This document shows positions 47,357-56,905 of a DNA stretch of 64,000 nucleotides, piece after piece. This DNA comes from Planctomycetales bacterium. Lineage in GTDB: Bacteria; Planctomycetota; Planctomycetia; Planctomycetales; Planctomycetaceae. Position 1 is the first letter of the stretch, and each line of letters starts with the position of its first letter. The stretch covers positions 1 through 64,000 of the forward strand of contig JANQPT010000057.1 of assembly GCA_028285345.1 (NCBI GenBank). Reading direction: 5' to 3'. The position numbers and the translations under genes were made by a program. Below the pieces are notes generated by a model. The model saw only the letters and a program-made list of their open reading frames with translations. It was not told where the DNA came from and did not search any database.

Positions 47357-47458
47357 CCATGGTATCACGCCCACAGGCGGGTGACCATGCCGCGTGCTCC
47401 CTCGCAATCGCATGCTCACTCGTCATTTTGTGACGCGAGAACATGGCTCGCGGCGTGA
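47357..47458 (+). repeat. 102-bp double-hairpin direct repeat, copy 2
   Basis: Second copy of the repeat at 46406-46507, with about nine differences. Both hairpins are kept. It lies about 75 bp upstream of the start of the 245-aa gene. Confidence 0.8.
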
Positions 47459-47556
47459 GTAAGACGCATTGAGGGTGAAATAGAGTCCGTCGGTCCGCAA
47501 TCGCTGAATCGGCCGCAAGCGAACGCTGAAATTGCGGCCTCTTTTGCCTGCGCTAC

Positions 47557-47573
47557 CCCGATTTTCAATCGGG
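47557..47573 (+). repeat. Single REP-like hairpin
   Basis: CCCGATT/AATCGGG with a 3-nt loop, preceded by GCTAC and followed by CCACCC. The frame around the stem (ACCC...GGGCCACCC) is shared with the RAYT-associated hairpins at 58772, 58997 and 59655. It also lies 29 bp past the 3' end of the leftward PQQ gene and could help end transcription. Confidence 0.5.
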
Positions 47574-47601
47574 CCACCCTGGGAGTTTTCGGCCGTTCAG
47601 C

Positions 47602-49308
47602 TTACGGAATCGAAGCTTCAGGCGGGTTGGATCCCAATGCCAGGCTACTCTCGCTGCGCAGCGGCAGCTCGAATGCGGCGGCTTCGCGGTCGTTACGGAC
47701 GACCAGAATATTGCCCGCAAGCGTGGCGTTGTTCCAGGTCTTGTCCTGCAGAGCGGCCAAGCGGCTCCATTCTTGATAGCTCTCTGGATTCGCGGCGGCC
47801 AGAACCACTTCGCCCGACTCGGCCTGAATCAGCAGAACGTCGCCCACGAGCAACAATTGTCCGTGACCGTAGCGGCCCCGTTTCCAATTTCGTTTGCCGG
47901 TGCGAGCGTCCAAACAGGTCAGAATGCCGTTGTCCAATCCATACACAAATCCGTCGTGAACGACGAAGTTCGACATCTTTGCTTTAAGCTGCTTGCTCCG
48001 CCAAACCTCTTCGGTCCGCCACGTATCGTCTTCGCGTGAAATTCGCAGAAGGGCCGCCCCCATGCCGTAGCCGGAGGAAATCAACACATAACCGGCATCG
48101 TGCGAAGCGGGATCGAAATCCTGCACAACGATCGGCTGGGCGACATTTACCCGTTGCGATTCCCCTTGCGTCAACCAGGCGTGTAACCACAGCGGCTGGC
48201 CCTGTTCGTCGAAGCCCCGCAATCCGGCGCCGTTGAAGCTGAGAAACTGTTTCTGACCGGCAAGATCCACTTGTGCCGGTGAGGAATACGCGGACGGATC
48301 ATCGCCGCCGCTGAACAATTCGCGCCCATCGTCGGCATCATAGGCGACGAGTGCGCGTCCCGCACCTCCGCCGGGAGTGACAATCACACGGTCGCCAATC
48401 ACCAGCGGCGAACCCGACATCCCCCACAGAATGTTTTGGGTCTTGGGGTCGGAGAGTGTCTCTTGTTGCCAGATCATTTTGCCGTTTGATCCGTCGAGGC
48501 ACGTCAACAGCCCGGTGGCACCGATCGTATACACCCGGCCGTTCGCCACGGTCGGATTAGCCCGCGGTCCATCGCCGTGTTCGTCCTCAAATCGCACCGG
48601 TGAGGAGTAGGTCCACAATTGCCGGCCGGTTTTCAAGTCATAGCAGACAACGGCTTCTTCGTCGCCGCGCTGTTCCTGAGTGATCGCAGCTTGCCCGACA
48701 ACGGCGAATCCCCCCCAGCCCAGGCCGACGGGGTGCCGCCATAATTCTCTGGGAGGATGCGCGGACCAGTCGGTTTCCAAGTCGATCGCATTGAGGATCC
48801 CGTCCCGGTTCGGACCTAAAAATGTGGCGTAATCATGCTTGCTCTCTTGCAGTTCGATCGCAGTCGGCGACGCATCGCTTGCCTGCGGTTGTTCCTCGAG
48901 GTAAGCCGCAAATTGCTCCTCGGCCGTCGGCGCCCAGCGCCATGTAAATCTTGGCAGCATTCCGCCGTAGTAGCTATCAATGCGAATCAGAGACCGCGCC
49001 CCGAGCCCCACAACGAGAAGCACGGCCGCCCCGACTGCCAGCGTGCGTAGGTTGGGGCGGTACCAGATCACGAATCCGGCCAATGCCAAAACCGCGACGC
49101 CGATTGCGACCAGCGGAGTGCGCATCTGGTCGAGACCGAGGTAAACGGAACGGAACTGGGGATGTTGAATCAGTCGTATCACCGTGACGATTGCCGCGAT
49201 CACCAGCCCGATTCCGATGGCCTGCATCGCCAAAACAAATTTTGCCCACCCGTCCGGTTTTTCGGGATTGGCTGGTTGGGAGTCCGAGTGCTGAGTTTCA
49301 TTGGACAT
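47602..49308 (-). CDS. Membrane-anchored PQQ-repeat beta-propeller protein
   Basis: This 568-aa protein has about four hydrophobic helices in its first 120 residues (FVLAMQAIGIGLVIAAIVTV, LVAIGVAVLALAGFVIWY, LAVGAAVLLVVGLGA). A propeller of PQQ-like blades follows (YATFLGPNRDGILNAIDLET, VVCYDLKTGRQLWTYSSPVR, LTCLDGSNGKMIWQQE, VYGLDNGILTCLDARTGKRN). FLGPNRDG is the usual opening of planctomycete PQQ-like proteins. No quinoprotein dehydrogenase residues can be seen, so binding or scaffold function is more likely than catalysis. The next upstream gene encodes a second PQQ-propeller protein, 354 bp away on the same strand. Confidence 0.8.
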   Translation of the reverse strand: MSNETQHSDSQPANPEKPDGWAKFVLAMQAIGIGLVIAAIVTVIRLIQHPQFRSVYLGLDQMRTPLVAIGVAVLALAGFVIWYRPNLRTLAVGAAVLLVVGLGARSLIRIDSYYGGMLPRFTWRWAPTAEEQFAAYLEEQPQASDASPTAIELQESKHDYATFLGPNRDGILNAIDLETDWSAHPPRELWRHPVGLGWGGFAVVGQAAITQEQRGDEEAVVCYDLKTGRQLWTYSSPVRFEDEHGDGPRANPTVANGRVYTIGATGLLTCLDGSNGKMIWQQETLSDPKTQNILWGMSGSPLVIGDRVIVTPGGGAGRALVAYDADDGRELFSGGDDPSAYSSPAQVDLAGQKQFLSFNGAGLRGFDEQGQPLWLHAWLTQGESQRVNVAQPIVVQDFDPASHDAGYVLISSGYGMGAALLRISREDDTWRTEEVWRSKQLKAKMSNFVVHDGFVYGLDNGILTCLDARTGKRNWKRGRYGHGQLLLVGDVLLIQAESGEVVLAAANPESYQEWSRLAALQDKTWNNATLAGNILVVRNDREAAAFELPLRSESSLALGSNPPEASIP

Positions 49309-49662
49309 CGATCACGTTCCAGGTTTGAGGGATTTGCAGCGCGTGCGGGCTGTGGGGCAGCGATACAGCCCCTAATCGCGAGTCTCCGCCGGCCGTCAAT
49401 CGCTTTCTGCTCCGGCGGCGCAAAAAACTATAGGTCACGCTGGCACGATCGCAAATATCCGTGGATTTGCGAGAAATTCCGCTCGCTAGGACCAGCGAAC
49501 GCGGTGCGCAGTCGCGGTTGGACATGGCAGGGGGAGGATTCGCGGATCTGCATCCTGACGAGGTCTGCTTGCAAGATTCAGCAGTCGCCGCCGAAACGAA
49601 GTTTACGGAGCCGGATTATGGCAGCAGACGTCACCATTGTGAGCAGCACTCAGAACGCGCGC
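49309..49662. other. Intergenic region between two PQQ-propeller genes
   Basis: No coding frame with credible composition on either strand and no strong terminator hairpin. It should hold the promoter of the 568-aa gene. Confidence 0.35.
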
Positions 49663-50925
49663 TTAGGGTGACGAATTCGGACCGCCGATCGAGATCAGAT
49701 GGTGAAACGTCCGCAGATACATCCGCCCGAGCGCAATCGCGGGCGTAGCGTGGCACTGGTCGCCGAGCGAGTTCTTGGCCAGCAAGTGGTAATCCTTCGC
49801 GGCCGCCAACACGACCGTCACGCCATCCAGGTCGGTGCAATACAAGTGGTCGCCGGCGATGACGGGAGAGCTGAAGTAGTTGCCGCCGACGCGCTTCTGC
49901 CAATGACGTTCGCCCGTCGTGAGGTCCAGGCAGGAGACGACGCCTCGATCGGACCAAAGAAAGAGCAGATTATCTTTCGCAACCGGGGTCGGCACATAGG
50001 GCACTTGGCGGTCCACAACGTACGCGGTCGCCGGCGTACCCCCGGGCTTGACGGCATAGAGCGAATTATTTCCGCTTCCGTTTCCGTTGGCGGCGAGAAC
50101 CAGGCCGGCCGCTGAGATGGGGGAGCCGACGCACCGTTGGCGAAAGATCTCCGGCAAGGACCATTTTTCTTCCCCCGTAATTGGATCGATGCCGGTCATG
50201 CCGTGCGCAGTGCTGGTATAGACCAACTCGGCCGGCCCGTCGGCCGGCTGGTAGATGCAGGGGACCGAGTGGGCAGCGATTGCACTGTTACGAGGCGTTT
50301 GCCACCGCCGCTCTCCCGTTTTGCAGTCAACCGCCAACAGAAAGCTCTCGCCGGTCCCAAATTCGCCCCGGCGGCCGCGTGAGGTCATTTGTTGATTGTT
50401 GAGAACGACGACATCACCAAAGACGACCGGAGAGGTGGCGAATCCATGTCGGCTATTGAAGGGACCGACCTCATAGTCCCAGACCGGTTTTCCCTCGTGT
50501 GTGAAGGCCTGCAAAGTCGTGGTCTCGCCAGTCGAATACGCAATGTACACGTGCTCTGCGTCGACCGCCGGTGTGGACGAGGCGAGACTATTCTGTTTGC
50601 GAACGTCGTAGGTCGCCGTCTCAATTGACTCCTTCCAGTGGGTTGCGCCGGTGACCGCATCGACGCACATCAAAAACCGCGTCGAAGAGTCAGGATCGGC
50701 CGAAAACAGAAACAGTCGCTCACCCCAGAGCACTGGAGACGCATGTCCGCTCCCCGGCAGGTCGATTTTCCAATTGTAATCGTCTTCAGTCCAGGAGACT
50801 GGTATCGTCGTCGCGTGGCTCAGCCCGCTTCCGTTGGGCCCGCGAAATCGCGTCCACTCCTGGGCGCTCGATGAACAGGGCAGCATCAACAACAGCAAAG
50901 TGACGACCTGCAATCGGCTCGGCAT
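49663..50925 (-). CDS. Secreted PQQ-repeat beta-propeller protein
   Basis: From ATG 50925 (GGAG 8 bp upstream) this is 420 aa; the frame is open to 51231 but the longer version overlaps the next gene. A signal peptide at about residues 1-22 (LQVVTLLLLMLPCSSSAQ) is followed by WTRFRGPNGSGLSHA, the planctomycete PQQ-like opening. Six to seven blades follow (FLMCVDAVTGATHWKESI, FLLAVDCKTGERRWQTPR, GMTGIDPITGEEKWSLPE, VVSCLDLTTGERHWQKRV). It probably acts in the periplasm. Relationship to the membrane-anchored propeller next door suggests a duplicated pair with different attachment. Confidence 0.85.
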   Translation of the reverse strand: MPSRLQVVTLLLLMLPCSSSAQEWTRFRGPNGSGLSHATTIPVSWTEDDYNWKIDLPGSGHASPVLWGERLFLFSADPDSSTRFLMCVDAVTGATHWKESIETATYDVRKQNSLASSTPAVDAEHVYIAYSTGETTTLQAFTHEGKPVWDYEVGPFNSRHGFATSPVVFGDVVVLNNQQMTSRGRRGEFGTGESFLLAVDCKTGERRWQTPRNSAIAAHSVPCIYQPADGPAELVYTSTAHGMTGIDPITGEEKWSLPEIFRQRCVGSPISAAGLVLAANGNGSGNNSLYAVKPGGTPATAYVVDRQVPYVPTPVAKDNLLFLWSDRGVVSCLDLTTGERHWQKRVGGNYFSSPVIAGDHLYCTDLDGVTVVLAAAKDYHLLAKNSLGDQCHATPAIALGRMYLRTFHHLISIGGPNSSP

Positions 50926-51190
50926 TCCAGTTCTCCAGCGGTTTCGTCGATTGGACTTCGCGATCCATGCGGCGGTCGCAGACGACTGCCGTGGCTCCCG
51001 TTCGACTATAGCAGCTTGCGCGGCAGAATGCCCACAACCGGGGCGGCACAGCAATTCTTGAGGTGGCGAAATAATCGTGCAGCGACTCTTACGCACGAGA
51101 GGTCTTACCGTCGTCGCCAAGAACGACCTGCGCACGACAGCACTGTCGAAGATTGTTGGAAGGACCGAACCGGCCCAGGCTGGCTCAGTT

Positions 51191-52858
51191 TCAACAAGAG
51201 CCGCCGGTGCGTATTCGAATTCGCGGCACACTGACCCGAATGCCCGAGCCGCCCCCCATCATTGAGGCCATGCTTCGCTGCATGGAGGCTCGCGCTGCGG
51301 CGCGGCGGGCACGGGCAACTTGCCGGCCATACTGCGAAATCGTCTTTTTCAGACCGATTTCGTTCGTCGCCAGATCCTTTTCAAATCGGTTGATCTGGGC
51401 AGCGGCTTCCGCATATTCGTTGTTGCTGAGATGGTCGCTCGATTCAAGGTGATCGTACGTCACCACGTCCCCATCCTGTTCGGCCAGATGAGACTTGCGG
51501 AGTTTGTCGTTTTCCCACTCTTGAATCAACCAGATATGTCCATCGGTGCACTCATCGCCGCACGCCCGAAAGGCGCAGGCGTATCCATCTTTCTTGCCGG
51601 AATCGTATTGAGCGAAGACCCAAGGCCGGCGCTGGTCGTCCCAGGTAAAGAGTGTTCCCGCACGGTTGCCCACGACATAGTCTAGATAGATCATCGGGGT
51701 TCCGTCGGGATAAAACGCGGCCGTCGGTCCATTAAGCCGCCCGCCGGTGTTGCCCACTAAGAGTTTTGGTTTCCGCCCTTCGTAGTACGAGGTCAGCACC
51801 GATCCCTTTCGGCGCATGCGGCCCAACCTGACTTCAAATTCTTTTCCCTTCGACGAAAAGATCTGCTTCAAATCGATGGTGCGGCCGGAGTCCAATTTGA
51901 GTTCGAACGTTGCCGCTTGATGCGCGACTTGCACGGGATCATCGTTCGCGACATCGGACGGCTCTTGCTGCCCTGGGGAAGTCTTTGTTTGACGCCGCAA
52001 CTTGGGGCCGTGATTGAGCCTGTCTCTGGCTTTTTCAATGATGTCTCGTCCGGACGTCAGATCGAAGAGTTCGCTGCGTAATTCGATGTCCAACGTTGTA
52101 CTATAGCCGGGATGCAGGCTTTGGATGACCCCATTCGTATCGATGATGGCCAGAAACGGCAACTGGCTGGCTTGAAATGCGTCGGCAACTTCTTGATCTA
52201 AATCATAGCCGATGGGAATATCCACCTTCTGCCTGGCGAGATACTTGCTGACCGCGGAGTGCTTTTCGCCGTCATTAACGGCCAGCCATTTTACGTTCTT
52301 ACCGAAGAGATCCGACCTAACTTTTTCAATGGCGTCGAACTCTTTTTTGCTGAGCTTGCTGTATGTGGCCCAAATGACAACCACCAGGACCTGGCTTGAG
52401 TTGCGGTTTTGTAAATTTAAGACGCCCCCTTCGGGGAGTTTGATGTCCAGGTTCGGGGCAGGCTGTCCCAGCAAGGCGGAGAGCGGATGTTCTTGAACCG
52501 GTTTTTGATCGTGTCGCGGCGATGTTGACGGCTGCGAACGTGTCGACTCCAGTCCCCGTCTGGCAACAGGATGTTCAGAGACGCTTCCGTATGCGGGACT
52601 CGGGATCTGGTTCGTAGACTTTCGGCTGTTGGAGTTCCGCTTGTTGCGTCGCGGCCGCGAGCTTACGGAGCGATTACGTTTCTTCCTCTTCTTCGTGGTG
52701 GGCTCCAAGTCGCCGCCAGAATCAGCAGAGCCCCCGGAGGAAGCAAACGGGTTTTCATCCACTCCGCCGGAGGGTGAATTGGAGGGAGTCCCACCTCCAC
52801 ATCCGATCGCTACAAGCAAAGCCCCAAACGAAGCGAAGCGCAAGATATTGTGCATCAT
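51191..52858 (-). CDS. Lipoprotein with cysteine-less thioredoxin-like domain
   Basis: This 555-aa protein has a lipobox ending in Cys near residue 20 (GALLVAIGC). A low-complexity basic region follows (about 50-110: TKKRKKRNRSVSSRPRRNKR). Then comes a TlpA/AhpC-like thioredoxin fold (about 130-270: LLGQPAPNLDIKLPEGG, VLVVVIWATYSKLSKKEFDA, LPFLAIIDTNGVIQ). Where TlpA has WCxxC this reads WATYSK, so it cannot do disulfide exchange. A second domain carries MORN-like strands (GGRLNGPTAAFYPDGTPMIY, QYDSGKKDGYACAF). It ends with a helical region and an Arg/Ile-rich tail. Probably a surface-anchored, non-redox relative; substrate unknown. Confidence 0.7.
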   Translation of the reverse strand: MMHNILRFASFGALLVAIGCGGGTPSNSPSGGVDENPFASSGGSADSGGDLEPTTKKRKKRNRSVSSRPRRNKRNSNSRKSTNQIPSPAYGSVSEHPVARRGLESTRSQPSTSPRHDQKPVQEHPLSALLGQPAPNLDIKLPEGGVLNLQNRNSSQVLVVVIWATYSKLSKKEFDAIEKVRSDLFGKNVKWLAVNDGEKHSAVSKYLARQKVDIPIGYDLDQEVADAFQASQLPFLAIIDTNGVIQSLHPGYSTTLDIELRSELFDLTSGRDIIEKARDRLNHGPKLRRQTKTSPGQQEPSDVANDDPVQVAHQAATFELKLDSGRTIDLKQIFSSKGKEFEVRLGRMRRKGSVLTSYYEGRKPKLLVGNTGGRLNGPTAAFYPDGTPMIYLDYVVGNRAGTLFTWDDQRRPWVFAQYDSGKKDGYACAFRACGDECTDGHIWLIQEWENDKLRKSHLAEQDGDVVTYDHLESSDHLSNNEYAEAAAQINRFEKDLATNEIGLKKTISQYGRQVARARRAAARASMQRSMASMMGGGSGIRVSVPRIRIRTGGSC

Positions 52859-53141
52859 CTCCCCATCTCCCGAGCACCACAGGGGTCAAATCGAACGCTG
52901 AGAAAAAGCTGCGCCTCTTCACTCTCTGATATTACATCAAACGCCGTTCGAATTGTCCACACAGTTCTTAGTGATCTTGATGTAATGAACCCCGAAGATC
53001 CTGATCGAGTTTCGGCTTTTCTTAAAAAAATCCCACGTGCACCATTTGCCTCAGGTGAGACGCTGACCCCAATCTCTAAGTTCCCGCGAATTGAATCCAC
53101 TACAGAAGTCGCGCGATCGACGGGGGAATATCACTGAACGA

Positions 53142-53927
53142 CTAGGTGATTGTACCTAGAAGCGATTGGAGTTCCCGGCCTATTTGGGGTGCCCGCATTA
53201 GGGTCTCACCCACCAGAATGGCATCGACCCCGGCCTCTTCCAGTCGCTGTACGTCGTCCCGTGTGCGGATCCCGCTCTCACTGACAAAGATCACCGGTTG
53301 CTCGATGGATCGATGCAACTTCAATGAATGACCCAAATCCGTCTGAAACGTTCGCAGATCACGATTGTTGACGCCGACAATTTTCGGCGAAATTGCCAAA
53401 ACACGCTCCAAATTCTCCGGTTCGTACAATTCGACGAGACATTCCATACCAAGTGATTCGGCGAATTCGTGAAGATCTTGAAGCGACTCGTCGTCGAGAC
53501 ACTCGGCGATCAGCAAGACACAGTCCGCGCCAGCCACGCGTGCTTCGAGAATCTGATACCGGTCCAGGATGAAATCTTTGCGCAGCACTGGAATGGAGAC
53601 AGCCCGCCGTACATTGCGGAGATACTCCAAAGATCCTTGAAAAAAATGCTCATCCGTCAACACGCTCATGCAGGCGGCTCCATGCTGCTCGTATGTTCGT
53701 GCGATCTCGACCGGATCGAAATCAGCGCGGATGATCCCGGCAGAGGGCGACGCTTTCTTGACCTCCGCGATGACGTGCATCGGGGCTACGCTGCTCAGAG
53801 CGTCCGAAAACGATCGAACGGGCGGCGCATCGGCCAATTGCTCCTGCAAGGTTTCGATCGGCGTCACTGCCCGGGCGTTCTTAATCTCTCCACGCTTATG
53901 CGCTACGATGTCATCGAGTACGCTCAC
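53142..53927 (-). CDS. trpC: Indole-3-glycerol phosphate synthase
   Basis: This 261-aa TIM-barrel enzyme closes the ring of CdRP to make indole-3-glycerol phosphate in tryptophan synthesis. Landmarks: AEVKKASPSAGIIRADFDP (catalytic Lys), CMSVLTDEHFFQGSLEYL, VLRKDFILDRYQILEARVAG (catalytic Lys and Asp), VGVNNRDLRTFQTD, FVSESGIRT and AILVGETLMRA, the phosphate-binding end. It is monofunctional. Its start overlaps the end of the lipase-like gene by 4 bp (ATGA), so they are co-translated. No other trp gene is in the window. Confidence 0.97.
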   Translation of the reverse strand: MSVLDDIVAHKRGEIKNARAVTPIETLQEQLADAPPVRSFSDALSSVAPMHVIAEVKKASPSAGIIRADFDPVEIARTYEQHGAACMSVLTDEHFFQGSLEYLRNVRRAVSIPVLRKDFILDRYQILEARVAGADCVLLIAECLDDESLQDLHEFAESLGMECLVELYEPENLERVLAISPKIVGVNNRDLRTFQTDLGHSLKLHRSIEQPVIFVSESGIRTRDDVQRLEEAGVDAILVGETLMRAPQIGRELQSLLGTIT

Positions 53928-54991
53928 CGCCGTGTCTTGTCCTTTTGATTTTCGCTGGTTGTCGGCGTCGTGGAGGATTTGTCCGAGTCCTTCTTCGGCT
54001 TCAGAATCGGATGACGCGGCCCGTCTTTGCGTAGCTTTCCTTGGACGATGAATCGTTCTGTTGCGTCGATCACTTCAGGTGCGAACATCATGAACGAATG
54101 CAACCTGCGCACCGCGAGGAAGTCGGCGGCGCCGGGCAACTTGGTGCTTTCCACGGCCACCGTCCCGTCGTCGTCTCCTGGAATCATCGGATTGTAGCCT
54201 TGCAGCGTGCCCCGGCTGCCGGCGATTACTGCGAACTCAAAATCGGGTGTCGGCAAACCCGCAGTAAATCCCTGCGGATCCTTGGCCAGTTGTTGGCCGG
54301 CCGGGCCGGAAATGACCTTGAAGAGCCAAACGTCCTTCAGATCCTTGGCCAACGTGGCGCCCGAGTTCGGGACGCCCAGCATGACCAGACGTTCGATCCG
54401 CTTGTCGCGATGCTGCGAGAGATACGAACGGACGACCAATCCCCCCATACTGTGCACCACAAAACTGATCTCTTCGATTCCATCCAAGGATTCAATCAAT
54501 TCGTGGAGGTACCCCGCTGCGGTCGGAATGTCGATTCGGGTACTCGCATAGTTAAAGCCAAACGTCGCGTACTCCCGGTCGTTCAGCCGCCTGCGGATTG
54601 CCCGCATCGAATTTGCGGACCGTCCGATTCCATGAATCAGGATGACCGCCTTTCCGGACATCGCCGCTAGTTCTTGCTGTTTTCGAATTTCCTCAAGGGC
54701 TGAAATGCATTCCTCTTTGCTTCCCCAAGCATGCCGGACATCCTTGGAATCGAGCAAACGGAAGTGCCCAGTAGAGGCATGCTGCTGAATATGCCATCCG
54801 TGAAAGTAGTGAACGTCCGACCAAAGTTGGAGACCACCCAAAGTTTTCGTTTTCAAGTTGAACCTCCGGGCAGGACTCTCCGACTTCGGGTCATTTTGCC
54901 GCGGCCGATTCGAATCTGGTTCGACTCCGCAGGTCATTTGGCTCATGGTCAAACAGATGACGACGGGCATCGCCCAGTTCATAGTACGCAT
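53924..54991 (-). CDS. Lipase-like alpha/beta hydrolase, exported
   Basis: From ATG 54991 this is 355 aa; upstream in-frame starts give an implausible basic leader. A signal-like segment (WAMPVVICLTMSQMTCG) precedes the body. Hydrolase motifs: oxyanion loop AVILIHGIGRSANSMRAI, nucleophile elbow VVHSMGGLVVRS (Ser), then MLGVPNSGATLAKDLKDVW and an Asp/His end (GDDDGTVAVESTKLPGA, RRLHSFMMF). It resembles planctomycete and bacterial PGAP1/lipase-type hydrolases. The C-terminus is Lys/Ser/Thr-rich and probably disordered. It overlaps trpC by 4 bp, though the functions have no obvious link. Confidence 0.82.
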   Translation of the reverse strand: MRTMNWAMPVVICLTMSQMTCGVEPDSNRPRQNDPKSESPARRFNLKTKTLGGLQLWSDVHYFHGWHIQQHASTGHFRLLDSKDVRHAWGSKEECISALEEIRKQQELAAMSGKAVILIHGIGRSANSMRAIRRRLNDREYATFGFNYASTRIDIPTAAGYLHELIESLDGIEEISFVVHSMGGLVVRSYLSQHRDKRIERLVMLGVPNSGATLAKDLKDVWLFKVISGPAGQQLAKDPQGFTAGLPTPDFEFAVIAGSRGTLQGYNPMIPGDDDGTVAVESTKLPGAADFLAVRRLHSFMMFAPEVIDATERFIVQGKLRKDGPRHPILKPKKDSDKSSTTPTTSENQKDKTRR

Positions 54992-55588
54992 GATAGTAAC
55001 TGGCGGGCAGAAACTTCGAATATAACGAATTCGGATGAAGTGGACCGTCCGATTGACCGAGGGAACCGACAATTCCCAATGTCTCAAATCAATTCTGAGG
55101 CAGGGTCTCCGAGTCAACGTCTTCGGCGTCAAGTGTCGCAGATTCTCAGACCGGCTGCAATTGCGTCTCCTGGCATCTCCGACCTAGAGGACTGGTTTTC
55201 TCCGGATTGACACATTGATGCGCGCAGTCGAAGTGGCTGCTGAGAAGTTGCGACAGCTACGGGCTTTGGCCCGCAAACTGTACTTAAATTCGATTCGTCT
55301 CGATTGAGTCGACATGCCGATGAACTGGAGAGCAGGGCTTGCTGAATCTTAATGCAACTGAGATGACATGCCGGCCCGCCGGAGACTTGCTTGCAATCTC
55401 GACGACGAAATCAGTAACGAGATTCACATTGTTCGAGATTGACATCAAGTGTCGTCAAGTTGTCCCATTGCGTCGGGTCCCAATCTGACTCCTTGGGGGA
55501 TGCGCCGGTGGAGATGCCGGTGACTGGGTGATGTGGCTCGGCCAATTGAGAGCGTTCGGCAGACAACGAGATGTAAACCGGGGGAGGC
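54992..55588. other. Intergenic region between divergent genes
   Basis: About 600 bp between the leftward lipase/trpC pair and a rightward secreted protein gene. A leftward frame (55411-55599, opening MLCMPPPVYISLS) crosses it but has no motif and overlaps the rightward gene start. No RNA-like or terminator structure is evident. Promoters for both directions must lie here. Confidence 0.35.
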
Positions 55589-56647
55589 ATGCACAACATC
55601 CAGTTGAGGAGAGTACCGCTCCATCGGGCCTGTATGGCTGGGCTGCTGCTCGCGGTGATTTGTGGAACCTGCTCTACAATCTCCGCCGCCCCGCCAGATG
55701 AAGCCGAACGCACGGCTGCCGAGAATGAAGCGCTCGACGGAAAAATCCTGCTCGCCAAATTCAAACAAACCGGCGAAGTGCGGTCGAATCGCCGGCAGTC
55801 CAATTCAGGGATCTCTTCGGCCGAAGCCAAGCGCGCCGCTTTCGCTGCGTTGCCGCTGAAGAAACTGGCGCCTGCCGTGCGTCAGAAGATTTTGGATGTC
55901 GTGGATTCCGCAGGAATGTTTCGCCGGCTGCCAACGATTATTTTCGCGAGCGATCCGGACGCGTACGAGTACTTCGTTTACCATCCCGACGTCGCGGTCA
56001 GTATCTGGCGGGCAATGCAGATATCCAAGCTGCAACTGTGGCAAACGGGGCGGTTCGAGTACGAAGGCGATGCTGATGACGGCACGATCGGAACGATGGA
56101 TGTCCTGTTTCAATCACCGAATCTCAATCTGGTGTATTGCGAAGGAGAGTTTAAAAATCCATTGCTTCCCAAACCGATCAGAGCGAAATCGGTGATCTTG
56201 CTGCGCACCGCATATTCCCAAGAGAACGACGGCAAGACCTACATCACGCATACGGCCGATCTGTATGTCGCCTTCCCCTCACAAACCGTTGAGAGCCTTG
56301 CCAAGATTCTCACTCCGCTGAGCGGCCGGATCGCGGACCGCACGTTCAGTGACATCAGCCTATTCATGAAAATGATGGGCATGGCGATGGAGAAACGGCC
56401 CGGGTGGGTGGAACAAATCATTGGGAAAATGGACGGCATCCCCGAGATGCGTCGCAAACAGCTACTGCGATTGACGGCCCGAATCTACGCTGCCGCGATC
56501 AAGCGGAAAGAGGCGGGTACGCAGTCCACCTCGACCACCGCCCGGGGCCAAACGCCGAGACGGAGCAAGTCTGCTGCCGTCCGACAGACGCGACGACGGA
56601 CGGCCAACTCCGATCAATCCACACTTCGACCAAAGCGCCTGCGCTAA
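55589..56647 (+). CDS. Secreted conserved hypothetical protein
   Basis: This 352-aa protein has a basic n-region and hydrophobic run MAGLLLAVICGTC..ISA, a signal peptide of about 33 residues. The mature part has a central domain: LPTIIFASDPDAYEYFVYHP, DVAVSIWRAMQISKLQL, FEYEGDADDGTIGTMDVLFQ, ITHTADLYVAFPSQTVESL. The HPDVAVSIWRAM region suggests a planctomycete-restricted family of unknown role. The tail is basic and Thr/Ser-rich (TARGQTPRRSKSAAVRQTRR), probably disordered. GGGGGAGG lies only 1 bp before the ATG, so the Met at 55634 is an alternative start but would lose the n-region. Confidence 0.65.
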   Translation: MHNIQLRRVPLHRACMAGLLLAVICGTCSTISAAPPDEAERTAAENEALDGKILLAKFKQTGEVRSNRRQSNSGISSAEAKRAAFAALPLKKLAPAVRQKILDVVDSAGMFRRLPTIIFASDPDAYEYFVYHPDVAVSIWRAMQISKLQLWQTGRFEYEGDADDGTIGTMDVLFQSPNLNLVYCEGEFKNPLLPKPIRAKSVILLRTAYSQENDGKTYITHTADLYVAFPSQTVESLAKILTPLSGRIADRTFSDISLFMKMMGMAMEKRPGWVEQIIGKMDGIPEMRRKQLLRLTARIYAAAIKRKEAGTQSTSTTARGQTPRRSKSAAVRQTRRRTANSDQSTLRPKRLR

Positions 56648-56905
56648 ACTGCAAGTGTCTGTGTAGCAACAGGTGTGCGATCTGCCGTTGAGTGCCATCT
56701 GCAGTGCCTGAGGAATCCTCCACTGCGGGGATCCGTAACAAGTGTTGACTGGCGGACTTCCGCATGGACGGCCACTTTCGCCGAGCGGCTCAACCTGTTT
56801 CTAGAGGCAGCGCTGACTGAGAGCTCTTGTCGTTTTCTAGACGGCTATGCTATCGTGTTGCGCAGGAAGCTCAGAAGGATCGCAGGGTCGTTCAAGGAGG
56901 ACGTC

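Noticed and set aside
46406..47458. CRISPR array
   Set aside because: Only two copies about 950 bp apart with a gene between them; no regular short spacers and no cas genes.
55411..55599. Small leftward frame opening MLCMPPPVYISLS
   Set aside because: Protein-like in part, but no ribosome site, no motif, and it overlaps the start of the rightward secreted-protein gene.
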